Made by a program: the position numbers and the translations under genes
From: Eucalyptus grandis
Taxonomy: Eukaryota > Streptophyta > Magnoliopsida > Myrtales > Myrtaceae
Assembly (NCBI RefSeq): GCF_016545825.1
Contig: NC_052612.1
Location: 4,526,001 to 4,590,000 of the forward strand
Direction: 5' to 3'
Length of the DNA stretch: 64,000 bases
The notes under the pieces: model-generated
The model's input: the letters and a program-made list of their open reading frames with translations, nothing else
Told to the model about the DNA's origin: nothing
Database searches by the model: none
In this document: piece after piece, positions 34,993 to 47,800 of the stretch
How positions within the stretch are numbered: position 1 is the stretch's first letter
Layout of the letters: each line of letters opens with the position of its first letter

Positions 34993-37197
34993 ATGGCATT
35001 TGGCTTGATTTCAGATCTGTGGAATAAATGGAACATCCGATGTTTCGTTATTCTGAGTCTCTTAATTCAGGTCTTTCTCATTCTATTTTCATCCCTTAGA
35101 AAGAAAATAACTGAGAACCACATCATTTTCCTCTTGTGGTTGGCCTATTTGATGGCTGACTGGGTAGCTGCATTCGCAATCGAGCTCATCTCTCACAACC
35201 AAGGCAATTCATTCACTCGTGTAGTTGAAGTAGATAAAGCACTTCAGGTATTTTGGGCCTCATTTCTTTTGTTACATCTTGGTGGTCCGGACACCATCAC
35301 TGCCTTCTCTTTGGAGGATAGTTCACTTTGGCGACGGCATCTGCTTAGTCTCATCTTCCAAATCAGTGCCGCCATCTATGTCTTTGCGCATATATTTCCT
35401 AACGACAAGTCACTAATGATCCCAACGATGCTAGTGTTTTCTTCCGGGATCATAAAAAATTTGGAGAGGATATTAGCACTCAATCTCTCAAGCCTACCAA
35501 GGCTTAGGGAATGGGTGCAGGAGTTTCCTAATGTTGACCAGAATAAGTTGGCTGAAGAACTCGATGTTCTAGGGGATGGATATTCTGATGAAGAAGAACC
35601 AAGGCTTGCCGAGAGTATTGTGGTGAAGCATGCTTATTTCTTCTTTCAAATTTTTAAGGTCTTCCTCAGAGATCTCATATTCACTCATAGAGAACGCAAA
35701 TTCAGCCGTGAATATTTCAACAAAGTTTCTGCAATGGACGCGTTGAGGGTGATATCAGTGGAACTCCATTTCATGTATGAGGTGCTCCACACAAAAGCAT
35801 TGGCAATACGTTACAAGTGGAACTACATTTTTCGTTTCATAGCCATCATTGACGTTGTGGTGGCTTTTGTTTTGTTTAATCGCTTGAAGAAGCATCGGCT
35901 CCCAGAACTTGATTTGAAAATTACTTATTCCCTTCTTTTCGGAGGGATTTTTCTTGATGTGGTTGCTCTGTTTATGCTCGTTTTCTCTGATTGGACTATT
36001 GCTAGAATCAAGTGGTATGACACGGGATCATTTAAACCAAATTCATTTCTCCATGATTGGGTATCTGCCTTATATGACTTGAGGAAGCCCCAATTCATTC
36101 CATTAGAATCAAAGTCTAATGTCGATGTTACTTACATGGCCTTAGATACACCATTAATATTTCGAAGGTGGTCAGAATCCATATTTGCTTGCAACATTTT
36201 ATCAGAGAAATTGGAGGAGAGTCCAAGAAAGATGTACAAGTGCAATCGGCACTGGGTCATCATTGCTTTTTCTAATATCTACAATTTTCCATTCCGTATG
36301 GCTAAGAAGATCATTTCTTCTTTTCATCAAGCTAGTGAGACAATCATCGGAGGTTGTGGTTCGGGGTTTCATATGTATGGATACATACCAATGATTGCAA
36401 ATACAAAGTATGTGTCAAAGAATCCCTTTGTTAAGAAATTATGGATCTTTATTTTTAAGGAGGTGAGACGTAAGTCCAAAAATGCGGATGATCAGATAGA
36501 AGTGATGAAGATATTTGAAGCTAAAGGTGATCTATTTCTTAATAGTAGCTTGTGGGAGAATAATTGTGGCAATCTTTCAGTGTATGTCACCAAGATCAAT
36601 TACGATGCCAGTATTATACTGTGGCATCTTGCTACTGAAATCTGGTACAATAGAGAGAAATCCACAACCAGAAATGATGAAAGGGAATATAGTAAGATCC
36701 TCTCCAACTACATGTTGTATCTTGTACTTAATCAGCCTAATGTGGTGTCCACTGTGGCGGGCAATGCCCAAATGATATTGGCAGAGACGTTGCGCGTGCT
36801 AAGAAAGTGCCCCAGTCTTGCAACCAAGGATGTGGAGGGGCTATGCAACGCATTGTAAGAGGCTCCTCCCGAAATCTCTGTTTCGACACCACTCAGCGAG
36901 GGGATCAATTTGGCCAAAATGATGGAAAGCCTCGGGGATTCGAAATGGAAGGTGATGAGTGGAGTGTGGGTTGAGATACTGTCATATGCAGCCATTCATA
37001 TTAAGGGAGCTGCACATGCACAGGTGTTGAGCAAAGGTGGAGAGCTTCTAGCCTTTGTTTGGTTGTTGATGGCTCATTTCGGTTGCTTCTACGCTCCTGA
37101 ATGGGGCATATATTATGAAGACTGGCATGAGCTCTTCAATCGAAGTGTAATAGATAGGTGTCGTGACCCTCTTGAAGCGGATCCCAAGGAGGTTTGA
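34993..37197 (+). pseudogene. DUF4220/DUF594 membrane protein, copy D, with one premature stop
   Basis: The first ATG is at 34993 (MAFGLISDLWNKWNIRCF); a TTG twelve bases earlier is not a plausible plant start. Four or five membrane segments lie in the N-terminal 160 residues (ILSLLIQVFLILF, FLLWLAYLMADWVAAFAI, FWASFLLLHL, LIFQISAAIYVFAHIF), with GGPDTITAFSLEDSSLWRR between them. Two more lie near residues 285-345. The frame is open to TAA at 36856-36858, where copy A has TCA. Beyond it the same frame continues to 37197 with the full DUF594 block (WVEILSYAAIHIKGAAH, LLAFVWLLMAHFGC). The lesion removes the whole DUF594 part from a protein otherwise of 734 residues. It may be a pseudogene or encode a truncated protein of 621 residues. 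Confidence 0.85.
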
Positions 37198-38047
37198 CGG
37201 ATGGCCAAGCTGGCGCAAACGTGAGGCGGCGCTTGCTGGGCATGGACTTTCCCAAACCCTACCTATTGCAATTTGGTTTCCTCGAGTAATAATGGAATTG
37301 TTTTTACTTCAAGATTCGCAATAACCTTTTGGAGGTCGTTTAGGAAACAAGTAAAACTGGAGAGGTCTCTTTACTTCCACGAACCGGAGATTTGGGTCTC
37401 GGGACTTGATTACGTAAATTGTCTAATTAATGCTCTTTTATTACCTGAAGTTGCTTTGTTTATTTATGTCATGTAGTCTTATCAAGTTATGAATTCCTAG
37501 TTACCTTTCAATAGGTGTTCATGTCCATTGAGCACAACATAAACATAATATATATCATTTGCCAAACGAACAAAGTGAACATCCGAAAATCAATATAAGA
37601 TTAAAGTGCACAGTAAGTAAAAACCTGATACAAGTCAGGTAAAAAATATATAGGGTCTCATTATTAAGCCTCAGGACAGGATCCGGTGAGAGAAACCGAA
37701 TGGAATGACTTACAAGCAATGACCGAACCTATCCTTACATACAACCTTAAGCTAAATGCCATTCTAAATGCTCTTTTTCACCTTTTTTTTCTATTTTTCA
37801 TTTTGTCATTTGTTACTCAAGACATACGTGACCTAAATTTAACTGTACAAAGTGCACATGAACCTAATATGGACAAACATGCGATATGCAAACATCATGA
37901 GCAACCAAAGCACCAAATGACGTCGAAATCCGCCAACTTCCCTCTCAACGAATATCGATCAGCAACATTACATCAAATACAATTCATTTTTCGTGCATGA
38001 GAATGTTATCCAAACATATTAAAGTGTCTAGGAACTCATAGACATAA
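37198..38047. other. Spacer downstream of copy D
   Basis: No gene supported. It does not share the 3' flank common to copies A, B and E. Confidence 0.4.
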
Positions 38048-38055
38048 ACCCTAAT

Positions 38056-38656
38056 CTATGCAGCACCGACATGGACACGTGACACGAGACACAACACGAA
38101 ACGACACGACACGCCGACACGTCATTTCTTAAAAATAGAGAATTTCGACATGTTCGACACGTTATATATTAAATGTATTTTTATATATAAATACATAAAT
38201 AAATAATAATAAAAATAGCCTAGAATTAATTTACACGAAAAATATTAAATAATATCATTTATTATTTTAATTTGTTACAATAATACACAAAACTTAGAGG
38301 AAAAAAACATAGTTTAAAGAAAAATGCTAAAATGATATTTTTAAATTTATTTATTTATCATATATAGCATTTTTTTTATTACTTCTTTCATAGTAAAAGA
38401 CTTTTTAAAAAATAAAACAATTCTAAAAAAACAAAACTGAGAAAAAAAAATTGACCCCGTGCATGTCGGAATCGCGTGTGGAATCACGTGTCGGAATTCT
38501 GGACTCGTGTGTCGGAGCGTGTTAGAAAGAGTTAATCACGTGTCATATTTTTCAACACTCATTGACCACATGTCGGGTCGTGTTAGAGCGTGTCGGACAC
38601 ATGTCGGAGTGTCAGAGACGACACGAAGGCTTTTGGAGAGTGTCCGTGCTACATAG
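38056..38656. mobile_element. MITE with terminal inverted repeats and 8-bp TSD
   Basis: The left end CTATGCAGCACCGACA and the complement of the right end, CTATGTAGCACGGACA, match at 14 of 16 positions. ACCCTAAT flanks both sides (38048-38055 and 38657-38664). The subterminal parts are dense in ACACG/CGTGT words, and the centre is AT-rich and non-coding. An 8-bp duplication is typical of hAT-type elements; with no transposase the superfamily is inferred. Confidence 0.78.
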
Positions 38657-38664
38657 ACCCTAAT

Positions 38665-39418
38665 CATGGATGAGCTAAAATAGGATTCGAGGAAGGCCAA
38701 AATAATCCCATGTCACATCTCAATGGCAAAGTCTAGCATGCATTCATTTCAATAAAACATATCACACAGTCAATGTGACATTTTTTCCATAAGGGAGAAA
38801 ATTGTCTAGCAAATCCTAAACATGCTGCACTTTTGTCAATTGGCCGGATGAACTCAATTGGTAATAGGTAAAAATGTTTAAGATTTAATTGGCAAAATTT
38901 AAAAGTTTAAGACTGAATTAGCAAAAGTATAATATGTTTATGATTTTTTGGACAATTTTTTAAGTGCCGATTACATGGTTAACAATTATATTTAGTCGAC
39001 CTCCGTCAATGTTCAGACTGCAAAACAACAAGAAGGAAAAGGACACGTGCTCCTATAGTATATGACTCAAAATCAGAAAGTCAATATATTCCCCAGCTTC
39101 AGTTTATCCTTACCCCAGCGATGAGTTGGTGATAAAGACCTACAGGATTGGAGGGTGGCGTGACTCCAATGAAAGACGGCAGCATGTGAGCAAACTATTC
39201 TCAACGGCAACGCCTCTGCGAATCAACATAAGAGGCACGATCTGAGTGAAGTAAACCTGCTACAGAAAACCGAAACAAAATAAAAATCTTGGACTCAGCT
39301 CATAGGTTGACATCGAAGTCCACGATAGCAGTGAGCAGAACTGTCGTGAATGCATCATTAACTTCAACCATGTTCTTCTACCCGTGGCCCGTTCCAAGGA
39401 GTCAACTCCGACCATACG
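38665..39418. other. Spacer without recognised genes
   Basis: No supported coding sequence or RNA gene between the MITE and Copia-2. Confidence 0.4.
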
Positions 39419-39423
39419 TGAAT

Positions 39424-39619
39424 TGTTGGAAGATCTTAGAATCGATTCTGTACATAATTGATTCTAGTAAATATTAGTAAATAGGAAACTCCGATACATG
39501 TATATTACTTTTCCTATTTTATTTTTTCCTTCTGGCACTATTTATGTACAATGTAATGGCACGATTGAATACAAGTCAGACAATACAATTTCCCCAAAGT
39601 TCCTGTTACCTTTCTGTCA
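39424..39619 (+). repeat. Copia-2 5' LTR
   Basis: It begins TGTTGGAAGATCTTAG and ends TTTCTGTCA, 196 bp. Confidence 0.93.
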
Positions 39620-39631
39620 TGGTATCAGAGC
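39620..39631 (+). other. Primer-binding site of Copia-2
   Basis: TGGTATCAGAGC directly after the 5' LTR is a perfect match to the initiator-Met tRNA 3' end complement. Confidence 0.9.
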
Positions 39632-39750
39632 ATCGTTTCCTGCCCTAGCTTCCGCGACCTTTCTTGAATTGCCATTGCTTCCTTCGATCAGAATCGAGGA
39701 TCCCTTCCTGCAGCAGTTAGCAAAGCAATTAGGAATTCATCCTTGGTGCC

Positions 39751-41190
39751 ATGACAAAAGATAAAGAGGTTATGAATCCCTTAGTAGAATCTTCATCAGT
39801 CCAGGATCAGACAATGACTTCCCATTCAGATGGATCGACTGGAGAAGAGCAGGTAACCAATGTTGCCTCTGCACCTGCTCCTGCTTCAGTGCAGATTCCA
39901 GGGCCAACTTACTGGCCTCCACCCCCGTGGTACGCCACACCATGGCCCCAATATCCATATGGGGCCAACCCGACCGGTGAGTCGGGATAAGCAACTTCGG
40001 TCACTGGGCCCGGTTTACACCGGACGAGGATCGAGCCTACCCCTTCCTACCTGTTTCCGTTCAACGGAGGACGGCCGGAGCTCGGAGATCCGCTTTACAC
40101 TTCGCCGGCGGATGGGCCAGAGCTGCGGCTGGTTACCCAACAACTTACTGGAACGACAAATTATCACGCCTGGGCCCGTGATCTTCGACGTGCCCTTGTT
40201 ACCAAAACCAAGGATGGTTTTATTGATGGAACAATACCTTACCCGACGGACGAACGACTGCAGAGGCACTGGAATCGCTGCAATCAACTTGTGCGCTCTG
40301 GATCGGGGAATTGCTTGGCACCCGATGTTGCCACCGGTCTTCCTCCAACCGAAGATTCGAAAATACTGGGATAATCTACAAGAAATGTACGGAAAATCGA
40401 GATAGGGCTAGGGTTTTCTCATTGACACAAACCCTAACCGAGCTAAAACAGGGGAACCTTTCGGTTACCGCTTCGTTTCAACCGGTTATCGCCGTGGAAC
40501 GAGATTGAAGCGGCCGAGGAGAAATTGGAAGGGCCAGAAGCCACCCTTTGTCAATACCATGCGATCAAGGAAAAGGAGAAAGCTACTCGGTTCCTACTCA
40601 CCTTGAACGACACTTACACCGGCTTTCAATCGCAGATTCTTGCGATGGATCCTCAACCACCGCTCGGCCGAATCTTCCAGTTGGCGTGCAGAGGAAAACC
40701 GGGGCCGCCGCGAACGAACATGCTCGGATTGGTGATGGAATGGGCTTTTCAACGTTCCCCTCGGGCTTTGTTGTGACGGAGACCGTCGCCGGAACAGGAG
40801 GGAGCCTCGGAGCCGCAACACAACCGAGAGAGAGGGCTTTCGCGGCTGCGGCGTCGAGAAAGAACGAAGACTACCCTAGGTCTTTGCGGATGGACGGCCT
40901 GGATAGGAGAGCTGGATCGAACGGTCCAGATCATTTCTTTGCGGCGAACGGCTGGGATCGACGCGCACAATCTGACGGCTACAAATTGATGAGCTATCCG
41001 GCTGGATCGGACGGCCAATATTTCGCCACGTCAACACCGGTCTACAAAGCATCCAATGGCACTCGTTTTGCCACATCAACAGGCAAGGTCAGTGGGCAAA
41101 ATTCAAAAATTAAAAATAAATATTGTGAATATTGCAAACGACCGCACCATACTGTTGATACATGTTGGAAACTACATGGGAAACCCAATA
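39751..41190 (+). pseudogene. Copia-2 gag, frameshifted
   Basis: The frame starts at ATG 39751 with an acidic, Ser/Thr-rich leader (MTKDKEVMNPLVESSSVQDQ) and a proline-rich stretch, and stops near 39988. The gag core appears in another frame (TNYHAWARDLRRALVTKTKD, then FIDGTI) at about 40150-40230. The capsid-like part (ATRFLLTLNDTYTGFQSQIL) lies near 40585, and a CCHC zinc knuckle (CEYCKRPHHTVDTCWKLHGK) at 41130-41190. At least three frame changes separate these parts. Gag would form the particle and bind RNA; this copy cannot. Confidence 0.8.
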
Positions 41191-44100
41191 ATATAAAGGA
41201 AAAGGAGTCTTCAGTCTATCAGGTTACTGTACAGAAGGGTGGTGGAGCATCTCAGCAGACTATCACTCAACAACAGTATGAAAATATCATCCAAGCATTG
41301 GGCCAAATTAAGACCGGGACACTAATGCAGGATTTTCAGGTACTTTTACATGAAAGGAATTCATTATCTAACGATGCATGGATTATTGATTCAGGCGCTA
41401 GTGACCACATAGTTTGTAATGAGTGCTTATTTTCCCATGTCCATCAAAACACAAAATATCCTATTACAGTACGTCTTCCAAATGGGAACATTACATACGT
41501 TACCAAAATCGGTACCGTACATCTTGGTCAGAACTTTATTCTTAAAAATGTCCTATACATTCCAGATTTTGAGTTCAATCTTCTTTCAGTTGCCAAAGTA
41601 TGTATGGACAATTCTTGTAAAGCCATATTCAATTCCGAAAATTGTGTCTTTCAGGACCTTTCGACTGGCAGACCGATGGGCTTGGGTAATGAGGCACAAG
41701 GACTTTATTTTTGGGTCAATTCTCCAGGAGATTTAGCATTATTGAATAAAAGCATTTATTGTAATGCAATCAGCTATAATAAAAATCTCCTTTTGCATCA
41801 ACAATTGGGTCATAGTGCTAAATTTCCTCATCCAAAATGTCCCACATGTCCTTTAGCTAAACAAACTCGAGCATCATTTCCAGTTAGTACATCTCGAACT
41901 CAAAATCCTTTTTCATTGCTTCACATGGACATCTAGGGTCCCTATCACACTTCTCATCGTGATGGATCTCGCTACTTTCTTACCATAGTTGATGACTATA
42001 GTCGTGCCACATGGTTATATCTTATGCAGACGAAGAGTCAAACATTCACCCATTTATCAAATTTTCTTTCTTTAATTAGAAATCAATTCGATAAATCTGT
42101 ACAGTGAATTCGTACAGATAATGGGCGAGAATTTTTTACTTCTGATTGCATAAGATTACTGTCTACTCATGGAATTCTCCATGAAAGTTCCTGTACTTAC
42201 ACTCCACAGCAAAATGGAGTTGTAGAAAGGAAACATAGACATCTCTTAGAAGTAGCCCGTGCCCTCAAATATCAAGCTTCAATCCACGAAGAATTTTGGG
42301 AGACCGTGTGGTCACAGCCGCCTATCTGATTAATCGCATGCCCAGTCGAATCCTTCATGGTAAAACTCCATATGAGATGCTTTACAACAAACAGCCCGAT
42401 AATGATCATCTTAGAGTGTTTGGGTGTTTATGTTATGCAACCAGTGTGGGTCCTCGGGATAAAATGAGTCCCCGTGCAACACGATGTGTTTTTATGGGGT
42501 ACCCTTCTCTTCAAAAGGGATATCATGTTATGGAATTTTCCACAGGACATTTCTTTACCAGCAGAGATGTTATTTTTCATGAAGACATATTTCCTTTCAA
42601 AGAGAAGCTCCATCCATCTCAAGATACTTCATCACAAAACAATCAGTTCCTTATGTCTGATGAAGAAATATCATTTGCACCTGGTTTTCTTGTGGCACCT
42701 CAATCATCCGCCACACAAGCACCGGTGGAATCCCCAAATCAAGAAATTGAATCACCTATCTCACGTGAAGAAGCTCCATTATCTTCTTCAACAGGGGAAG
42801 CAACGAAGATGGCTGCTGAATCATCTGAGGCTTCTGAACAATTAGATGAGCCACCCCGTCATTCTGGAAGACAAACACGTCCACCCACATGGACTAAGGA
42901 TTATATATGTTCTACTGCAAACTCTTTAGGTACACAATATCCGATTTCATCCTATGTTTCTTTCAATCGGTTATCGGGAGAACATATGTGTTGTATAAGT
43001 AGAATTTCAGAAGAATGTGAGCCATCCTCTTTTGCTGAGGCGGCACAAAATCCCAAATGGCGACATGCGATGGAATCTGAACTTGCTGCCCTCATGGATA
43101 ATAATACTTGGGATGTTGTTCCCTTACCACCACATCGAAAGCCTATCGGATGTAAATGGGTTTACAAGATCAAATTCAAATCAGATGGCTCCATAGAACG
43201 TTACAAAGCTAGGTTGGTAGCCAAAGGCTTTACTCAAAGAGAAGGTTTCGATTACCACGAGACTTTCTCTCCAGTCGCGAAGGAAGTTACTGTACGGTCT
43301 TTTCTATCTGTTGCAGCATTACGAAATTGGTCCTTACACCAGATGGATGTCCACAACGCCTTTCTTCATGGAGACTTGGATGAAGAAATTTACATGGATC
43401 TTCCTCAAGGATTACGCAGGGGGGAGTATCGGGTATGTCGTCTTCGCAAATCCTTGTATGGTTTAAAGCAGGCATCTAGACAATGGTATGCCAAATTTAT
43501 TGCTGCGTTAACCAATGCTGGTTTTCAACATTCCAAGCATGATTATGCTTTATTTACACGAAATGTGGGAAGATCGTCGATTTACTTGCTGATATATGTT
43601 GATGACATATTGATTATGGGAAATAATGATTCCCATGTTGCAAGATTCAAGGAATATTTGCACTCGCTTTCCACATCAAGGATTTGGGACCTCCCAAATT
43701 TTTCCTTGGCATTGAAATTGCAAGGTCTGAAAAGGAATTTCCTCGCCTCGAGAAAATTTATTTTGCAAATTGTTTCGAAGCCGGATTATCGGGTTGCAAG
43801 CCAGCAGTAATTCCCATTGAACATAATGGCAAATTGACAACACATGAGTATGATCTCAATTCTTCTTCATCAGACAGGGATCCGTTGCTTAAGGATCCGT
43901 CAGGGTATCAACGGCTTGTTGGTAAATTGATATATCTTACCATGACAAGACCTGATATATGCTATGCGGTTCAGATACTTAGTCAATTCATGCATATGCC
44001 AAAGGAGTCACACATGAATGCAGCCTTGAAGGTTGTAAGATATTTGAAGGGGTGTCCAGGACTCGGTATATTTCTATCACGTGAATGCAACATGGAGATG

Positions 44101-44580
44101 ACGGCATTTTGTGACACTGATTACGCTACTTGTCCAATGACTAGGAGATCAATCACCGGTTTTTGTATTAAACTGGGAAAAACGTTGATTTCGTGGAAAA
44201 CAAAGAAGCAATCCACTGTGTCACTTTCATCAGCCGAATCAGAATATCGAGCCATGGCAAAAACTACCTGTGAAATAGTCTGGATACGAGGACTTCTTTC
44301 TGATTTGGGAATACAGGTCAGCGGACCAAGTGAATTGTTCTGCGATAATGATGCTGCACTTAAATTAGCAGCAAACCCAGTTTTTCATAAAAGAACAAAA
44401 CACATAGAAGTTGACTGTCACTTCACTCGCGACAAGATCAAAGAGGGAGTTCTCGTTACAAAAGGCATCGGAACAGCAGATCAACCAGCAGATATTTTCA
44501 CTAAGCCGCTCTGCCAAAGACAGCACAAGTTTCTATTAAGCAAGCTAGGTGTCCTTGACATATATAGGCCACCAGCTTGA
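41191..44580 (+). pseudogene. Copia-2 pol: protease, integrase, reverse transcriptase, RNase H
   Basis: Protease motif WIIDSGASDHI is at about 41380 and the pre-integrase zinc region (HQQLGHS, CPTCPLAKQ) at about 41800-41860. The integrase stations IVDDYSRATWLYL, RTDNGREF and YTPQQNGVVERK lie at 41980-42230. Reverse transcriptase shows [21 protein letters not shown] (43210), QMDVHNAFLHGDLDEEIYM and YVDDILIMGNN (43597). RNase H shows DTDYATCPMTRRSITGFC and AESEYRAMAKTTCEIVWI (44110-44285). TAG at 41934-41936 (where HMDIW is expected) and TGA at 42105-42107 interrupt the integrase, and frames shift near 42296 and 43690. The element is therefore dead in spite of its similar LTRs. Confidence 0.92.
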
Positions 44581-44587
44581 GGGGGAG
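44576..44587 (+). other. Polypurine tract of Copia-2
   Basis: CTTGAGGGGGAG immediately before the 3' LTR is the usual plus-strand primer of Copia elements. Confidence 0.8.
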
Positions 44588-44783
44588 TGTTGGAAGATCT
44601 TAGAATCGATTCTGTACATAATGGATTCTAGTAAATATTAGTAAATAGGAAACTCTGATACATGTATATTCCTTTTCCTATTTTACTTTTTCCTTCCGGC
44701 ACTATTTATGTACAATGTAATGGCACGATTGAATACAAGTCAGACAATACAATTTCCCCAAAGTTCCTGTTACCTTTCTGTCA
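44588..44783 (+). repeat. Copia-2 3' LTR
   Basis: 196 bp, nearly identical to the 5' LTR, followed by the TGAAT duplication. Confidence 0.93.
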
Positions 44784-44788
44784 TGAAT

Positions 44789-46194
44789 GCATCATCAAAA
44801 ATGTCGATTTGGATTGGTGACTTCTGCACCGTTCAAGCCGTGGCCCGTGGCCCGTGGCCCTGACTTTGGCCCATCCATGGTGCTTGATGCATGGCTGGTG
44901 CTTGGTCCCCACGGTTGATGATGGTATGGGCTTGGCTCATCTTATTTGGTCGGACCTTATTTGATTTTCTTGTTTTTAAGCTCTACTTGTTTCACAAAAG
45001 ATAAATGATTTTGAAAATATTTTCTTGAAAATAATCGCTTCAATTAGTTAAAATAATGAACTGAAGAGGCCTTTATCATTATCTACTAAGCATTTTGGTG
45101 AATAATGAAAATATTTTTCTTTCATTTATTGTTATAAGCAATATAGAAGATCATTTTTAGGAAAAAAAATTTCAGGTCATTCATTATTCACAAAATAAAC
45201 AGAGCCTTAGTATTTTTTATTGTGAATATTTGCTTCTCAGTTTCTCGATGGCCATTATTATCTTAGCATGCTAGTGTCACGGCCCGAAAGAAAGCATGTC
45301 CAAGAGGTTATCGATCGGCCCACGACACTAGGCTCTAATCATACAGTTTTCAAAATTAGATCGCTTTTACTACATTTAGTAATATATCATACGTTATTTG
45401 TTGTAAAGTTCTTGGTTAAGCATGTTTGATTAAATTGCATGATAACATGTTAGTTTGCATGTCAAATAATAGTTCTTAAATGTCTAATGCATGTAAGTTC
45501 GTATATTAATTGAATTAGGAGCTTGCATCTCATTTTTGCATCTTTAGAAATTCGAGTTTGCATATTTAGCAATTGCATATCTTGGAGTATTCTCATCTTC
45601 GCATATCTAGGAATTTGCATCTTTACATATATTTAAAAATTTACACTCGAATGTTTATGCATATCTAGGATTTTTCATATCTAGAAAATAACACTTTAAG
45701 AGATCTTCCATATTTGCATAGATGAAAATATTCACCATCGGCAAGGTAAAATATTTATTAAAATAGCATTTTCATCATATTTGCATAATAAAATTGCCCC
45801 CGATAGGTTAGTCAGGGTTCTTTAGAAGTATGTGCTATAATGCATATTTAACGCATATTTAGGCTCATTGAGATCACGCGTGCGTGTGTATATGTACAAA
45901 TCACGTTTGCACACCATCAAAAAGGAAATGGAAAAAAAAAAAATCATTTTTTGCATGTTAGGGATTTTAGGGTGCATTTCCGGTAAAAAAAAAAAATGGT
46001 AAAAATACTACTTTTATTTTGGTAAATGGTAAAAATACTACTTGGGTTGCATTTAGATGCATTTAGATTAAGCTTGCGTATTCATATCATTTACGATAAA
46101 CATCATTTCCTTTCATGTTTAACATATAGGAAAGCAAATCGCATAAGGTGTAAAATTACTATTCTTGCTTTAGACTGAGTGCATTGCGTATTGA
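44789..46194. other. Spacer with a small fold-back
   Basis: No gene supported. It contains three GTGGCCC units at about 44840-44860 and an inverted pair at 45272-45287 and 45315-45330 (14 of 16 paired, starting TAGTGTCACGGCCCGA) that could form a hairpin. Confidence 0.4.
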
Positions 46195-46490
46195 ATATTC
46201 TAGGCTATGTTTTATTTCTATGCCTAGATTCGCATTGAAGGGAAATACCTCATTTAGGTAGGTATTTTTTGCATGTCATATCATATTTACATGCGTTGAG
46301 CATCGGCGCATTATACCAAACTCATTTGGAATTTCTTTAGAAGTTCCTGTTACCATTCACCAGTTCTTATCCCAGGACATAATGCCAAAGCGGTGATTAA
46401 TGTTGTCCAGAATTGCTCGGGTCATTTCCTTTTTATACATCGTTTTATTTTGCTTTCTTTTATATTTATGCAATTTTTGATAATTTTAGA
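46195..46490 (+). repeat. Dispersed repeat, copy 1
   Basis: Shares TTGGAATTTCTTTAGAAGTT, CCAAAGC and TTAATGTTGTCC with 58305-58600 in the same orientation over about 300 bp, with local indels. No coding frame is conserved between the two. Probably the non-coding part of a degenerate transposon. Confidence 0.6.
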
Positions 46491-47179
46491 CATTGCACGA
46501 TATGTTGATTCATTTGCATTATTTACTTTTGATGATTCTCCACAGATGGCCATTCCTACATGGACATTTAAATTAAATTTTAGGGAATAAAATGAACCGA
46601 GATCACCTGAAAATGTTTTCCTAAAAGAAAAGAGGTATCAATGCACGGGAGTTAGTTCAATCTAGCATGGGCGTCCTACAACTTTTCAAGTTGTAGCAGC
46701 AAAAAAGGTAACCTAGACTCTTTGATTATCTACCCAATTTGGCAGAGGATATTACTATGTTTATACAAAATACATATCAAGAATCCTCGTGGACTCTGTG
46801 GATGAGTTATAAGAGCAAATTAGTCCAATCAATATAGATTTTAAACAAGTTGTGAAAGAAGATTTTTTTTTTTTTTTTGAGAATGGAATTTATTTCCTTA
46901 TTTTTATATTGATCGGAGGATCAAATGCCAAAAAAAAAGAGATTATATGTTTTTTTGTGTGAGACTAAACACCTAAAGACGCACTTAAACTTTAAAAAAA
47001 ATTACGCACATTTGCTCCATTTATTTCATGTAAATTTGAAAATTTGAAAAAAGATTTTCCTAACTTTATTGCTTATATCGCTAGGAAAATAGATCAACTG
47101 AAAATATATTCAATATCAACAAAATCCTTTAGGTATACATTGTTGGATGATTAATATTTTTTATTCACTTGTTTTATTT
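46491..47179. other. Spacer with poly-T tract
   Basis: A 17-18 bp T run at about 46863-46880 followed by GAGAATGGAATTTATTTCC may be the 3' tail of an old minus-strand LINE, but no target duplication is found. No gene. Confidence 0.3.
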
Positions 47180-47800
47180 TGAAAGTTAGCATCTGCCACG
47201 GATCACCTAAGGAAATCTTGATTCAACCCATGTAAAGTAAAGCCTAATGCTAGTGTTGCTTACGAAATGTTAGATACACCATTAATATTTTGAAGATGGT
47301 TAGAATTGATTTTTGATTGCAACCTTTTATCCATGTATCTTTCAAGGAGTTCGAGAAAGATTTATAAGTGCAATCGATGCTGGAGCATCACCACTTTTTC
47401 TAAGATCACCGATTTAATTCATCTAGTTGGTGAGGTTTGCAGGGACTGTGATCTTGATGGGAAGATACCAAATATTGCAAATACAAAGAACGTGTCCCAA
47501 AATCCCTTAATTAAGGATCTATGGATCTTTATTTTTGAGGAGGTAAATCGTAAATCCGAGAATTTGATAATCACAAAAAGGTGAGGGAAATGTTTGAGAC
47601 TAGAGGTGATCTATTTCTTAAGAGTGGATTGGAAGGGATCGATCGCGACAATCTTTTAGTGTATATCACCAAGCTTAATTACGATGATAGTATTATACCG
47701 TGATCGTTCGTTTTGGTTGTTTGGCTGTTGATGGTTCGTTTCGGTTGTTACTACAAACCTGACTGGAGCATATATCATAGAGAGCAGGATATCATGTTGT
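47180..47800 (+). pseudogene. DUF4220 relic, copy E
   Basis: Homology to the middle of copies A and D starts near 47195 (LDTPLIF followed by a stop) and continues with SSRKIYKCNRCWSITTFSK, IPNIANTKNVSQNPLIKDLWI and FIFEEVNRKSEN. After LNYDDSIIP an internal deletion removes about 130 residues and joins to the C-terminal block VWLLMVRFGCYYKPDWSIYH at 47720-47790. Several stops and frameshifts are present and the N-terminal half is missing. Clearly dead. Confidence 0.85.

Larger units (their letters stand above)
39424..44783 (+). mobile_element. Copia LTR retrotransposon 2, complete but non-autonomous
   Basis: LTRs of 196 bp (39424-39619 and 44588-44783) differ at about five positions. The 5-bp duplication TGAAT occurs at 39419-39423 and 44784-44788. 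A perfect tRNA-iMet primer site and a polypurine tract are next to the LTRs. Gag-pol is in Copia order but has nonsense codons and frameshifts. Confidence 0.95.

Noticed and set aside
39751..39990. Possible small proline-rich host protein
   Set aside because: It is the N-terminal part of Copia-2 gag, placed just after the LTR and primer site and broken by a frameshift.
46393..46590. Short hydrophobic reading frame
   Set aside because: It lies in the dispersed repeat, and the frame is not conserved in the second copy at 58305-58600.
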